Of a stretch of DNA of 64,000 bases, positions 45,421 to 57,158 are shown one piece after another; within the stretch, counting starts at the first letter, position 1, and every line of letters begins with the position of its first letter. The notes beneath the pieces were generated by a model that worked only from the letters and a program-made list of their open reading frames with translations, made no database searches and was not told the DNA's origin. Made by a program: the position numbers and the translations under genes. The stretch lies in contig JAGVSM010001384.1 in NCBI GenBank assembly GCA_022494885.1, positions 1 to 64,000 on the forward strand. The letters run 5' to 3'. The DNA is from Micrasema longulum (lineage: Eukaryota > Arthropoda > Insecta > Trichoptera > Brachycentridae).

Positions 45421-46766
45421 ATAGTTTGTCATCTGGTGCTCAGACATTACTTTAAATTAATAATCAAATAAAAGAGTATAGACATAATACAGTATACGTA
45501 CAAAATAATGAACATATATTATTTTATTTTTGATGCTTTGGAAAATATTATTAGGAAGAAATAACTCAACGAAACCAGATAAAAGTGGTTTAAAGATTTT
45601 TTTTTTTTAAAGTAAGAAAATAGAGTAAAATAATACAATTAAAATTAAAGAAAAGCCAAATGGCTAGTAAATAAGTAAATACTTAAATATAAATAGTGTG
45701 TGCTCATAAATGCAATCAAAACAAGATAAAAAATAAAACAAAGTAAATCGAAAATTTCAATTCATATCTACAGAAAAAATAAAAATAATCAGAAAATTAA
45801 AAGTACCTTTTAAAATTAAGATCTAAAAAATGTAAATAAAATAAGAAGGAAATAAAAGAAAAGGTTAACCTAAAAAAATAACAAAAATGTATTCAATGAG
45901 AGATGAAAAAAAATTAAGGAAAGAAATTGATAGGGATTAACTAAAAACGAATGTTGATTGTCAATGTTAAAACCCAAAAAATACACGCACTTATATAAGG
46001 GACCTCCAATTTTCTAAGCATATGCATGATCGTTGAATGTGGTACAAATAAACAAACTTAGTAAGCTTATAATATTTTGAATCAAACACTGATTTGAGTC
46101 TACTGAACACTTTATTTTATTTTTACAAACATAAAAAATATAAAAACAAAAATTTCGTGACAATTGTTTCGCCTTGTTAAGCTTGTTAATTATCTCATGA
46201 TTCATACTTGTATGTCAATAAATACTTATTTTGTTATATTTTCCCCGAAATTCAAATATAAATACCTAAATTCCCCATTACCTATTAAACACTTAGCCTC
46301 GCCCTTAACCATTGGTTTTTTCCTCAATTATGATTAATGTACATGCTATAGTTCATAAGATTATTTTTATTTTCTACTTAAGTACCTTAAAGTATATAAC
46401 TATATAAGGAGATTCAATCCATCTAATCTTCACATTTACTACTTTTAAAAATATTTTACTCTATGGGGCACGTCTATGTATTGATATGTCGATAGCTGAC
46501 ACGTACAAATATGTATGAACATTGTAATGCAATCAGGTTTTTTTTATAATTTCGCTTGTCATCGGATACATTATAATGAGTCAACGACTGTAGGGGAGCT
46601 AACGGAGATGAACCATATTGCAAACGAAACCCTCGCCTCGTCTTTAACAAAAATAACTCTAAATGCTAATACACATATATACATATATACAATATATACA
46701 TATACATATTTATATTTAATTACATTAGAACCAAGCTCACTTGGACATTTTAGGTAGATAAATCTT
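45421..46766. other. A-rich stretch, possibly old LINE UTR
   Basis: The plus strand is strongly A-biased from 45600 to 46000. GCCAAATGGC at 45655-45664 beside a T run at 45598 resembles a minus-strand LINE 3' end (hairpin then poly-A), but no coding part follows. A CA/TA-rich microsatellite lies at 46667-46712. Confidence 0.3.
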
Positions 46767-46774
46767 TTTTTAGA

Positions 46775-47090
46775 TTTTTTTTTTATTTGAAAATTTATTT
46801 ATAAACCCTTAAGGATTATTACATTAATTCAACAAAAAATAATATAAACATTTTTCATTCATACTCTATTGTTCAAAATAATATGTTTTAAATCTTTTGA
46901 AAAGTTTGTCTGAGTCTTTTGTTTAGTTTTGTCTGGTAGTTTATTGAATAATTTCAGTCCTTGGTCCATTAGTCTTGATTGTCCTTGTCTTGTTTTAGAA
47001 AGTTGGGTATGGTATTTGTCTGATATTCTCGTATTAAAAGTGGCTTGGTGGGATTTTAGTTTTAGTAAAAAATATAACAAGTGAAATTTT
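46775..47090 (-). pseudogene. LINE 3' end, relative of 60178-60712
   Basis: An open frame from 47080 reads HQATFNTRISDKYHTQLSKT RQGQSRLMDQGLKLFNKLPD, then FSKDLKHIILNNRV and a stop. Compare YNTRQQQHYHIEKAKTNTGQ SKILHNGLKHYNDLP in the other copy. The 3' UTR has the ATCCTTAAGGGTTT hairpin and a TAAATAAATTTTC-type tail. Confidence 0.75.
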
Positions 47091-47094
47091 TTTT

Positions 47095-48107
47095 GAATTG
47101 TAAAAATGTATAATTATGCTATTAAATAAAAAAATAAAAAAATAAAAATGTAAAAGTAGGTTCTATGACGATGATTCAAGGGATGGGTGGAAGTTAAAGA
47201 TAATCGACGAGGAATAGTATCGAAGTATGCTGTTTTGTACTAAACAGCTATGCAGTTTAAATTTCTTCAGCGCAAAACAATTATTAACCAGAAAAAAACC
47301 TCAAAGGTGTTAATTTGACAGCCTTCCGTGTGCAGTTTTACATCTCACTTGATGCGATTTTACATAAATATGTATTATTAAATATGACTCGGGTAGATGT
47401 CGGGACCTTCTTATTACGGACACCTTTTCACGAGAAAAAATAAACACTAAATTAAAGGTTTGGATGTGTATCCAATGTAGCATACAAATTAAGACGAAGA
47501 GAAAATTGTAAAACAAATGCGATATTGGAATAAAAAATATGAAGTAATTTTTAAAATACAGATCAATTTGCAGTAAATAAAAAAACTTAATGAATTGTCT
47601 TATAATTTAAGTTTTTTATTTTAACTTTGATAAAAATAATTTGTCAAACATCTAACTTAAGCCAAAACTCAAATTTGCCGAGAAATAAGTTGCTCAAACT
47701 TTGCCTTGGTTATAATGTTTAAGGTTTATATTTCCTGCAATGTGCACATATTATATTAGATGTTAACATTAGTTGTGTTCGTTTGTTTATCAGATATAAA
47801 AATGAGCATCAGAAGTAAAACGAAATGATAATATTTCTACGTCTTTCGAAACAAAATTTTCTGCCCTATAAGCTTTTGTGTTTGCTTTTACGTTATACAT
47901 ATATATTATTTTGTTTGATTACAACCCTTGGAGTGGAGTATCAAGTAGACAAAAGTGAGCATTTTTGACACCTCGTTCGGTTCGCGTTTAATAGAGAAAT
48001 AAAGCTGTCAAAGCGACTCGCAATATTTGCGCAGTATACGGTTAAGATGCTATGAATGAAAGACAGCTCGTCGATGGTTTTTGCCTAATTAATCAATTAT
48101 ATTTCTC
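47095..48107. other. AT-rich sequence, no gene seen
   Basis: No coding frame or repeat partner. Confidence 0.5.
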
Positions 48108-48350
48108 AGCAATATTTTGAGTTTGTCCAAATTTCGTATGATTGACAAAGACTAGATTCTACTCCCCGGGGAGCTGTAAATAAATGTTAACATATTACAA
48201 CAGAAATGAAGAACATTTAGAGAAGGGGATATAAAAGTCTAGGCATTTACAGGGCTTATGACCTGACATTTGCCGGTTTAAGTTGCCACTTTAAACACTG
48301 TGTAACATTCACCATTTTGCCTATATTCGTACATCTGTATTCCTTTCATG
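48108..48350 (+). repeat. Repeat E, copy with intact 5' part
   Basis: Begins AATATTTTGAGTTTGTCCAA, continues GACAAAGACTAGATTCTACTCCCCGGGGAGCTG in pieces, then ATTACAACAG, AAGTCTAGGCATTTACAGGG. It defines the start of the unit. The 3' part is missing after CATCTGTATTCCTTTC. Confidence 0.7.
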
Positions 48351-48446
48351 GAAGAAATGAAAATTCAAGCTAATATAGGAATAATTTCTAAATTATTGAA
48401 AAAAAAATATAGATAATTTTTTAATAATTCTCTAATAATATCAAAT

Positions 48447-49035
48447 CAGGTTGTAGTCTTGTGGCTAGTGTTGCGGACTCAGACTCAGACTCACGGACCA
48501 GAGGTCCGAGGTTCAAACCCTACTGTACCCCAACTTGAATTCCATTTTATAATACTGAGTTATTTATAAATCGTTGAAAATATTTATAAAAGATTAATTG
48601 TAATGTTGATTCTACATTTTGTTTAGAGAATGTACCCCTGAATGTCCCCAGTCGGCGATTGAGATCGTACACAACATTTTATCTTCCAACCTTCAATAAT
48701 AATATGGCGCACTTAATGCATTATCACGTATATTTAGATTGTAAAATAATGTAGAAAGTAATGCTGATATTGATATCTTTAACAAAACATTGAATAATTA
48801 TAGGAAAACTGTAACGCAATTAATAAAATCAAATAGTCACTTATGTTAGTTAGTTGACTGTGTTCACATATAGTTGATGAACAATATCTAAAATAACAAT
48901 TTGTGTTTATTATACCAATGTCATATGTATTGTTTATTGTTTGTGAACCAAAAGAAATAAATAAAATAAAATGCCCACTGAAATTGAAATATTTGGGTAG
49001 ATTGTAAAAACGCCAATATTTCTTTTTTTTTTAAA
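48447..49035 (+). repeat. SINE family A, split by a LINE-like insertion
   Basis: Head 48447-48571 (GTTGTAGTCTTGTGGCTAGT, box B GGTTCAAACCC, ACTGAGTTATTTATAAATCG TTGAAAAT), tail 48969-49035 (ATGCCCACTGAAATTGAAAT ATTTGGGTAG). In intact copies these are contiguous. The head holds a triplicated GACTCA unit near 48478. Confidence 0.7.
48572..48968 (+). pseudogene. LINE-like 3' fragment nested in SINE A
   Basis: NADIDIFNKTLNNYRKTVTQ LIKSN is readable near 48762-48835, like the C-terminal helix of Jockey-type LINEs. The 3' end is CAAAAGAAATAAATAAAATAAA. The family differs from the one nested at 30233. Confidence 0.5.
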
Positions 49036-50009
49036 TATTTTTTTTACAATTGCCAGATTTAATTCTGGTTTTAGTCACTGGTTACTCCAAATTTGTGGAT
49101 TCAAATACGCATGCATCAGTCTTTTTTTAATTAAATATATGAGGATATTAGAAGCGAACTTAGAAATCTTCACCAAAAATGGAAAATTAGTAATTGATGC
49201 CAAAATAAACTCTACCTAAGAAATGGCGTAATTCAAAACCGTTATTAAATCTTGCAAAAACAGATTTCAATGATACCTTCTACTTGAAACTGCAAACATA
49301 GCATTCTCCATTGAGTTAGTGAAACATAATTAGACACATGTGTGAAAAAAAACATGTGTTTAGCAGATAAGTTAGTTTTTAAAAAGTAATCTTATTCGAG
49401 TTAGCTTTATAGAGGTTTTTTTAAGTGTACGTATATTGTTTAGAAATGTTAATAATTAGTATATGTTTTTATAATAATTACATATAAGTTAATATTAGGG
49501 TATTCCCTTATAATGTTTGTACTATTTTAAGACTTAATAAAAAAAAGAAAGCTCACAATTCTTTATTCAAAGTTTTTCGCAAATATCTCAGTAATTCCTT
49601 CAATGAATATTATAAAGTTTGCCCTCATATAAATGATCACAAGATACGTCTAATGCTTGATTAGTGTAGGCTGAGACGTCTGTTGTTGGCGTAGATTGGT
49701 TCGATGTTATAAATAATACAATCAGAGATGGATGATCTACTAGCTCTCAGTTTTCAATACAGATTTATACCCGAAGTGCTATTAGACCACGACAAGATGG
49801 TTAGATAACGCCATTTTGTACTTCAAGTACTCCCCACATAGTGTCTTAAATAAATTTAACAGTAGAAATATATTGCAAATAATTCCCGTTTTGTGATAAA
49901 GTCATGCTGTGTTATGACTAAAAGAGATAAAAACATGGTTTTAGTAATCGTATTAACAAATTACATCAGGAATGAAAAAATAAATAAAAAAAAGGTGACT
50001 ATAGTAAAC
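49036..50009. other. AT-rich sequence, no gene seen
   Basis: No frame or repeat partner. Confidence 0.5.
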
Positions 50010-52437
50010 ACTTCTAAGATCTTTCATATTTAAATGATCAACTTGCAGATCACCTTGTAATCTTAGTAAATGAGTCGCTATCAACTGGCATTATTCCAGA
50101 CCAGCTTAAGATAGCAAAAATTGTTCCTATATATAAAAGCAATTAAATAAAAAATGCGTTTAATTATCGACCAATCTCAATTCTTTCCTTATTTTCAAAA
50201 AAATTTGAATTCGTTATCAAGGATAGGTTTACCAAATACCTTGATTTCAATAATCTCCCTACATCCCAACAGTACGGTTTTTGAAAAGGCTCTAACACTA
50301 AATGTGCTGCTTTTGACTTCATTTCAAGTGTTCAAAAAAATTTAGACGAAGGTAAATACGCGGCAGGCATTTTCATAGATTTGAAAAAAGCATTCGACAC
50401 CGTTGATCACGAAATTTTGCTAACCAAACTTGAACACCTGGGTGTCGTTGGAACTCCTCTAAAACTATTTTGTAGTTACCTTACCAACAGATACTGCTCA
50501 GTTCAAATTGGAGAATATTCTAGTGAATTTGGAATGATAACATGTGGTGTGCCCCAAGGCTCCATTCTCGGATCCTTATTATTCCTCGTTTACATTAACG
50601 ATGTCACCACGTGAGGTATAGAAGGTACTCTTCAATTATATGCTGATGATACCATCATATTCTATCATTGCCATACGGTTGAAGAGCTAGAGACTTCAAT
50701 GCAAAGGGATTCTCTCTTCTTGCAAATTGGTTAAGGATAAATAAACTAAGCCTAAATATAAAAAAAACTTCATATATACTATTCGGCAATAATAAAAACG
50801 GGTGTATTAACATTTCTCTTGGATCTAGTCAGATTTAAAGAGTTTACGTCACAAGATACTAAGGGTTATTTATAGACTATCAACTTTCATGGAACCATCA
50901 ATTTGACCATGTAAAATCCAAGGTTGCACCTATAACTGGAGTTTTGTATAGACTTAGGGGCTTACTTCCTAAGCCTATTCTGCTTTCCATTTATTATGCC
51001 ATGATCCATTCACATCTTGCTTATTTATCCTGTATATGGGGATTCGCTACAAAAAAGCTAATTTCTGAGATTCGGGTTCTTTAAAATAGAAGTTTGAGGA
51101 ACATTCTTGGTCTGCCTTGGGATACTCATGTAAAAGATATTTACAGTCAAACTAAAATATTTCCTTTTAAAGTAATACCTATGCATGATATCACAAACAC
51201 CATTTTAAACATTTTATATTCCTCAGCTCATTCAAATTTAAAGCAAATTTTTAATAGCAATATCCATAGCCACAATACGCGCATCTTGAAAAACCTGCAT
51301 ATACCAAAATTTCATTCTACCAAGTTTGGTAAAAAGTCCTTGGAGGATATCTCTCGAACGCTGTATAATAAACTACCGACCAAAATTAAAGAAAATGAAA
51401 TGCGTAAATTGCAAAGCGTGGCTCTCAAGGACTTCTACCTAAACCTTTCCTTGGAAGATCTGAGTGAAAATTATTTCTGAAAGTTTAATCTTCCTTTTCT
51501 TCTCGGTTAAGATCGATTAATTTGGTGTCAGCTAAAAGCTAACTCCTGAGACTTTGAGTTTCAGCTGTTTTCCCCTCTCCTTAGTGGTCTTCTGGGCAGA
51601 CGGCAAACGGCCAGGATTTCGTGAACAATGGTCAAGGGGATTTTAAAGCTTTCGATTAATGGAATTACGGACGTAATCTCTCCATAATCTATTTACTATG
51701 CAATAGGTATCGCAAATCCGTCTAACTTCTTGACTCTAGATTTTGCCTCTTTTGGGTTTCCCTGCGAGTGCCTATAGTACTTTCATCTCTGACGTTCTGA
51801 GCAGTTATTTGGTTTTTCTATTTAGTTTTTCTATTTAGTTTTTCTACTTGGTTTTTTGTATTTTTTTTTTTCTCTCTATCTATCCTCGCCTTTGTTGTAT
51901 ACACCATGATTTGGTCTGACACACGTTTTGGATATCCGAATTATGTTTCCAATAATCATGTGTTCATTGTACTATACATTTCTTAGGCATTCAGATGTTT
52001 ACTAACTGAGATGGATATGTTCTCATCATCACTATGACAGCATCATCTGCATGGCATGTGATGTTAATGACTTTATCTCCTAAGGGAAAAAGGAGTGAAT
52101 CCACTAAGGTGGATTCACTCCTTTTTTTTATATTCTTAAAAGCGTTTTTTCATATATATTTATTCTGCTTGTGTAGGAAAAGGTTTTCGGCTTTATATTG
52201 TTGCTTTATAGGTTGTTGGCTTTATAGGTTTTATATTGTTGTTGTATATTTAGTTATAAAGGTGATAAACTTGCTTTGTTTCTTTGTTGTTCTCAATATG
52301 TGTTATTTTCAAATTTTTAATATTATTTATGTCCCGAATTGAGTTATTGTAACTCTTAGGAATGTAATTCAATGCATTTTACTTTGTGTTATATGATTTA
52401 TAAATAAAATAAAAAAAAATAAAAAAATAAAAAATTG
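50010..52437 (+). pseudogene. LINE with RT core and long 3' UTR, 5' truncated
   Basis: The largest retroelement here, about 2.4 kb. Frames in order: LADHLVILVNESLSTGIIPD QLKIAKIVPIYK (RT domain 1, about 50040-50140), NYRPISILS, GKYAAGIFIDLKKAFDTVDH (domain 3 with the first catalytic Asp, about 50350-50405), CSYLTNR, CGVPQGSILGSLLFLVYIND (domain 4), LQLYADDT (catalytic YADD, about 50635-50655). The C-terminal frame 51094-51480 has NTRILKNLHIP and LYNKLPTKIKENE. Stops at 50614 and elsewhere plus frameshifts inactivate it. The order and motifs fit the Jockey/CR1 group. No endonuclease or ORF1 is present. The 3' UTR (51480-52437) holds an 18-bp perfect hairpin and ends in an AATAAAATAAAAAAAAATAA tail. 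Confidence 0.88.
52087..52126. repeat. Perfect 18-bp hairpin in LINE 3' UTR
   Basis: Left arm AAAAAGGAGTGAATCCAC (52087-52104), loop TAAG, right arm GTGGATTCACTCCTTTTT (52109-52126), no mismatch. It sits about 600 bp after the RT stop and 300 bp before the tail. Confidence 0.85.
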
Positions 52438-52548
52438 TAATTCCTTTACAAGTAATGAGTTAAAGATCCCATAGCGCGTATTAAAGAACTGATACATATA
52501 AGTTATATGTATAACATAACAACAAACCAGGAAGCACTAAAAATGAAG

Positions 52549-53082
52549 GACATATTACAACAGACATGAAGAACATTTTAAAGAAGGTAACATAGAAGTT
52601 GAGGCATCTACAGGGCTTATGACATATCATTGGCTAGTTTAAGTGGTCACTTTACACACTGTATAACATTCACTATTTTGCCTATGTTTGAACATACATA
52701 TTGCTTCAATTCATCCATCAGTTGATTTGAGTGAAGTTAAAAAGCTTAAACACTTATTGCTGTGAAGAGATTCATACGATCGAATTATTTCACAAACTAG
52801 AAAACAATTTTACAATTTTCATACTTTTTCTTGGACCAGTTAGATTGATTACAATATTTTGAGTTTGTTCAAATGACTGGAATTTACCCCCTAGGGAGTC
52901 TTTGAGATTAACAAATTACAACAGGGATGGAGAAAATTTAAGAGAGGGTAATATAGAAGTCAAGGCATTTATAGGGCTTATGACCTGTCAGTGGCTGGTT
53001 TAAGTGGCCACTTTACACACCGTGTAACATTCACAATATTACCTATGTTTGAGCATACATATTTCTTCAATTCTTCCGTCTG
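52549..53082 (+). repeat. Repeat E, head-to-tail dimer
   Basis: ATTACAACAG begins at 52554 and again at 52915, a spacing of 361 bp; everything between recurs in order (AGGGCTTATGAC, CACTTTACACACYGT, AACATTCAC). The first unit ends ...CTTGGACCAGTTAGATTGAT TACAATATTTTGAGTTTG and runs into the second without a gap. The second is cut after CAATTCTTCCGTCTG by the LINE piece at 53085. Confidence 0.8.
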
Positions 53083-53084
53083 AA

Positions 53085-53460
53085 AAATATGAAGGAAGAT
53101 ATTTGGTGCTGTCAACCAAAACGGAGTGTGGAGGAGATGGTTTAATCATGAATTAGTGGCACTGTATGACGAACCCAACATTGCACAATTTATCAAAATA
53201 AGAATATTACAATGGTTGGGCCATGTGCACAGAATGAATGATAACCGTACACCAAAAAATATTATTTATACCACTCCGGAAGGCAGACGAAGCAGAGGCA
53301 GACCCAAAATAAGATGGCTGGATAATGTGGAAAGTAACATTAGAGCAAGTGGCCCGACGAACTGGAGAAGAGCCGCAGGGTGCAGGGAGGACTGGAGACA
53401 GATTCTGGAGGAGGGTAGGGGCCACAACGGGCTGTAGCGCCACTGACGATCATACAACAT
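53085..53460 (+). pseudogene. RTE-like LINE C-terminus
   Basis: The open frame to 53437 reads WRRWFNHELVALYDEPNIAQ FIKIRILQWLGHVHRMNDNR, TPEGRRSRGRPKIRWLDNVE, then CREDWRQILEEGRGHNGL and a stop. FNxEL-xLYxEP, WLGHVxRM and GRPKxRWLD are the standard downstream landmarks of an insect RTE/Proto2-like lineage. About 100 residues remain of a protein normally near 1000. Confidence 0.85.
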
Positions 53461-53494
53461 ACATAATGTGCTCATGTAATTTTTTTAAACTTAA

Positions 53495-54190
53495 TATGCT
53501 ACTACCACCATCACGCCACTCCCCCATAAGAGTAGGCAGAGAGAATGGTCCACCACACATGTCTATCCTGTCATACATTTATGGCTTCTTCCACATTCAT
53601 ACATCTTGTCATACATGCCCCTCGATTTTGCCTGCTTTTGACACGACCAGACTTAATATTTTGTTTTATCAGATCATGCCACGTTTTCCTTGGTCGTCCT
53701 CGCTCATGTTACCGTTTATTTTCACCGTATATACTTATTTTACCATTCTTTCGTCATCCATTCATTCAACATGACAAAACCGTCCCAGAGACCCTTTCTT
53801 AATCTTGTCAATTATACCAGAATCAGATTTATACTCTTGCCTCATTTCATCATTTGTAACCCTGTCATACATTGATTTCCCACACATATGAGATCGCATT
53901 TCGACCGCGTTCACTCGGCTTTTATCCTTCCTCTGCCAGTTCCATGTTTCATACATAAGTGTTAGGACTATAACTCATTTGCGCATTGCCAGTTTAGCTT
54001 CGATTGCCATATTTTTGTTAGCAATTACTGTACTTAGTGCGCCGTTCATTTTGTTCCCGCATTCACTCCCTTTCAACATCTTTTTCTACTCTTCCATCTC
54101 TTGAAAACATGCTTCTCAGATACAAAAATTCTTCTACGTGTTCAAGACATCCGTTGTTTACATTAATTATACAGTCAGTAACCTCACTTC
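53495..54190 (-). pseudogene. RTE-like LINE fragment, second family
   Basis: Minus-strand frames read HVEEFLYLRSMFSRDGRVEK DVER, NKMNGALSTVIANKNMAIEA KLA, VLTLMYETWNWQRK, RVNAVEMRSHMCG, KIKKGSLGRFCHVEWMN, RGRPRKTWHDLIKQNIKSG and MNVEEAINVCQDRHVW. This order matches the region from just after the YADD motif to the stop of RTE-type elements. Several frame breaks. Confidence 0.85.
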
Positions 54191-54205
54191 CCCTTTCATA
54201 AAACA

Positions 54206-54455
54206 TATTATATAGCTACTACTACTACTACTACTACTACCATCACGCTATTTCCCCGTAGGGGTAGGCAGAGAGAATGGACCGCCACACACGTCTATCC
54301 TGGCATACACTCCTAGCCTCTTCCACATTCATACATCTTGTCATACATGCCCTTCGGTTCTGTCTGCTTTTGACATGACCAGACTTAAGATTTTGGTTTA
54401 TCTGATCATGCCACGTCTTCCTTGGTCGTCCTCGTCTAACGTTGCCGTTGCCGTA
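54206..54455 (-). pseudogene. Second copy of the same LINE end plus (TAC)n
   Basis: Repeats the last third of 53495-54190 (RGRPRKTWHDQINQNLKSGH VKSRQNR, MNVEEARSVCQDRRVWRS) and then, reading minus strand, a (GTA)n tail that shows as a TAC microsatellite at 54206-54241. The two copies lie in direct order, separated only by the tail. Confidence 0.85.
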
Positions 54456-54459
54456 TTAT

Positions 54460-55004
54460 ATAGCTTATAAATTTTATTAAATTATAACTTTTTAACTTTG
54501 CTTTGCAATTTGTACAAATTGGCTACGGTCGTTAATAAACCTTTTTTTTTTAATAAAAATAAATTTCAGTACATGCGTATACATACTTATGTGGAATTTT
54601 TTATTTTTATTTTGAAAACTGTTACTTAAACATGATTTGTTTTATTCTAATATGATGAATATTTTTAATCAGTACAATTAATATGTAATCGGTAACAATA
54701 GCAATTTATTAATGCACGCGAATCCAACATTAGAGACATATTAATATTTGATATACAAAACTGTTGTTAAATGGTTCCTATAAGTTACTCACAGATATTC
54801 GTTCATAGTACAATAGGATGTTCCATTTCACAATGAATGTAAGACATGAACTTTCAATATACCTTCACCATCCCACATATGCATGGATAAATAACAATAG
54901 TAAATTCAAATATTAAATAAATCAATGTTCATTAGTTGATAACAAGTAACTGTCATTTCTTGAAAAAAATCTTTCTATCCGGTTTTATAATTTTATCCGG
55001 TTTT
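54460..55004. other. AT-rich sequence, no gene seen
   Basis: No frame or repeat partner. Confidence 0.5.
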
Positions 55005-55545
55005 TTATAATAATAATAATAATATTTGGCTGATTTCTATAGCGCAATTTTTGTAAAAAATCACCGCAAAGGCGCTTTACAATTGTATATCTAAACTTAC
55101 ATTCTAACTAAACTAAAGTGATACATAATATTTCCAGATTTAAAATTGAGGGTATGATAGTTTAAAGAAGTGAGTTTTTAGTTGGGATCTGAACTGACTG
55201 GGACTGTCGATGATTCGTAAGTTTGAAGGCAATTGGTTCCAAGCAGAGGGGCCGGCGGCGGCAAAAGCACGATCTCCAAATCTAGTGTTTGGGGAGCGCC
55301 GGATTTCAACAAGTTTTCCTCTTCCTGAATCAAATGCTGACCTAAGAGTAGATTTTCTTTGACATGTATTTTCCTTAATACAAAGGTCCGATAGGTATTT
55401 TGGAACCATTTCATGAAGGGATTTGAATACTGTCCAGCACAGCTTGTATTTCATTCTCTCTGGGCTTTTTAACCAGTGCAAATCTCGAAGATGTTGTGAG
55501 ATGTGAGAATATTTTTTTACTCCCGTAATAAGCCTTTTGTAAGAT
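55005..55545 (-). pseudogene. L2/CR1-like LINE C-terminus with 3' tail
   Basis: SHISQHLRDLHWLKSPERMK YKLCWTVFKSLH, PKYLSDLCI, STLRSAFDSGRGKL and FGDRAFAAAGPSAWNQLPSN LR are readable, with the stop near 55140. FG-R-AF---AP-xWNxLP is the standard end of L2/CR1 RT proteins. The 3' UTR has GTAAAGCGCCTTTGCGGTGA and an (ATT)n tail at 55008-55025, also typical of L2. It is a different family from 39720. Confidence 0.88.
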
Positions 55546-56093
55546 TATTTGGATTTTTTTTTTCTTAAGTTGGATACAGGTAACAGAAAATCGTTTAGTT
55601 GAACCTGGTGTCAAAAATAATATCATATTTATGTTATCATAAAATGTATACGTTTTATATATCGATGGTCCAGTTTAAATAAATGTTTTTCTATAACAAA
55701 ATTAATGTTTAAAACGTAATGTTTTTTATTCATTTATTAGTGAAATTATTCGTTTTACATAAGAAATCTGGTTCATGTCAGAAAGAAATAAACTTTCATT
55801 TGAATGAAGATCTTTATCAGTTTAATTTAATACTACAAACTGATTCTTATATATAGTCTCAAAACTTATTGTAAAAGAGTTTAAAATCGTACAATGAGTT
55901 GCCTGATGAAATAAAAGAAATAAAAAGCCTTATTTACATTAATTATATCGACGGCGAATAGATAAAAGATACTAAGCAACATGCAGCCAACTTTACAGAC
56001 GAGACGATTAAAGATTTTTTTAATTTAAAAAAAAATCGAATATTGTTCATTATTATTTGAATTATGTAGGAATCACACAAATATGATAGGTAA

Positions 56094-56660
56094 ATATGAA
56101 CATATTACAACAGCGATAAAGAAAATTTTAGAGAAGGTAATATAGAAGTCTAGGCATCTACAGGGCTTATGATCAGTCAATGGCTGGTTAAATATTATTT
56201 TAGGCAACGCTTGAATTTTTTTTCAATTTCTTTACTTTTTCATTGACCAGGTGGATTCATCAAAAATATTTTGAGTTTGTCCAAATTTTTGTAAAAAATA
56301 AATATTTCAGGCTTTGCTATGTAGGTGAAATAATTCAATTAGATGAATCTCACCCGCATAAATAAAGCATTTAGCTCTTTTACTTCACAAACATCAACAG
56401 TTGAAAGGCTTGAAGGAATATACATGTTAAAATATGGTCAGAATGGTGAATGTTACACATTGTGTAAAGTGACCACATAAACCAGCCAATGACAGGTCAT
56501 AAGCCCTGTAGATGCCTAGACTTCTATATTACCTTCTCTAAAATGTTCTTTATCTCTGTTGTTATATGTCAACATATATTTACAGCTCCCCAGGGAGTTG
56601 AATCCAGTCTTTGTCAATCAAACAGAATTTGGACGAACTCAAAATATTGTTGAAAAATAA
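56094..56660. repeat. Repeat E, inverted pair
   Basis: A plus-oriented unit with an internal deletion (56094-56285, ATTACAACAGCGATAAAGAA, then ATTTTGAGTTTGTCCAAATTT) is followed by a nearly complete minus-oriented unit (56315-56660: GTGAAATAATTCAATTAGAT, TTACACATTGTGTAAAGTG, CAGCTCCCCAGGGAGTTGAA, AATTTGGACGAACTC). Confidence 0.75.
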
Positions 56661-56789
56661 ACGAATTTACTTAGTTAAATTTGTTCCTTTTATTTTAATG
56701 TGTATTTTATTGAAGATTTGTTTTAATAAACTCTTTAGATTTAATAATAAAAACACTATATTTTTTGCGTTTAGAAGTGACTTTTAACT

Positions 56790-56890
56790 TATTTAAATAC
56801 ATTCTGGTTTTGGTTTCGGCCGAAACTAGAACAGAGCCGAGATTCGGTTTCAGCGTCGGCTGAATATCTTGTTTCGGTCGGTCACTATTG
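56790..56890 (+). repeat. Repeat I
   Basis: TTTCGGCCGAAACTAGAACA GAGCCGAGATTCGGTTTCAG then TTTCGGTCGGTCACT. Related to 61085-61180 and 6876-6990. Confidence 0.5.
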
Positions 56891-57029
56891 GCTACATGTC
56901 GCTTAGTATTTTTGCCTTTCCGCCTTCGATATTACAAAAACAGAGCCATACAAGTTATAAAAATAATCCTAATTTATAATTACTCAATAAAGCATGAATA
57001 AATAAATTCATAGTAATTATCTAGACCAT

Positions 57030-57158
57030 GTCCATGTACCTACTTGTAATTTTCTCAAATTGAGTAGGTAGAAACAAATTGCCTTAAGGCAATATGACTG
57101 CCCTTGTATCTACATTAATTGCATATGAATATAAAGTGTTAAATAAATAAATAAAAGT
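57030..57158 (+). repeat. LINE 3' tail fragment
   Basis: TACTTGTAATTTTCTCAAAT, perfect hairpin ATTGCC-TTAA-GGCAAT (57078-57093), ATAAAGTGTTAAATAAATAA. It is the same 3' end type as the element at 57300. Confidence 0.65.

Noticed and set aside
53207..53475. Minus-strand frames over the 53.1-kb LINE piece
   Set aside because: Antisense shadows of the RTE-like C-terminus.
54206..54241. (TAC)n tract considered as a CRISPR-like or independent tandem array
   Set aside because: It is the 3' tail of the LINE copy at 54206-54455; no spaced repeats of CRISPR type occur anywhere in the window.
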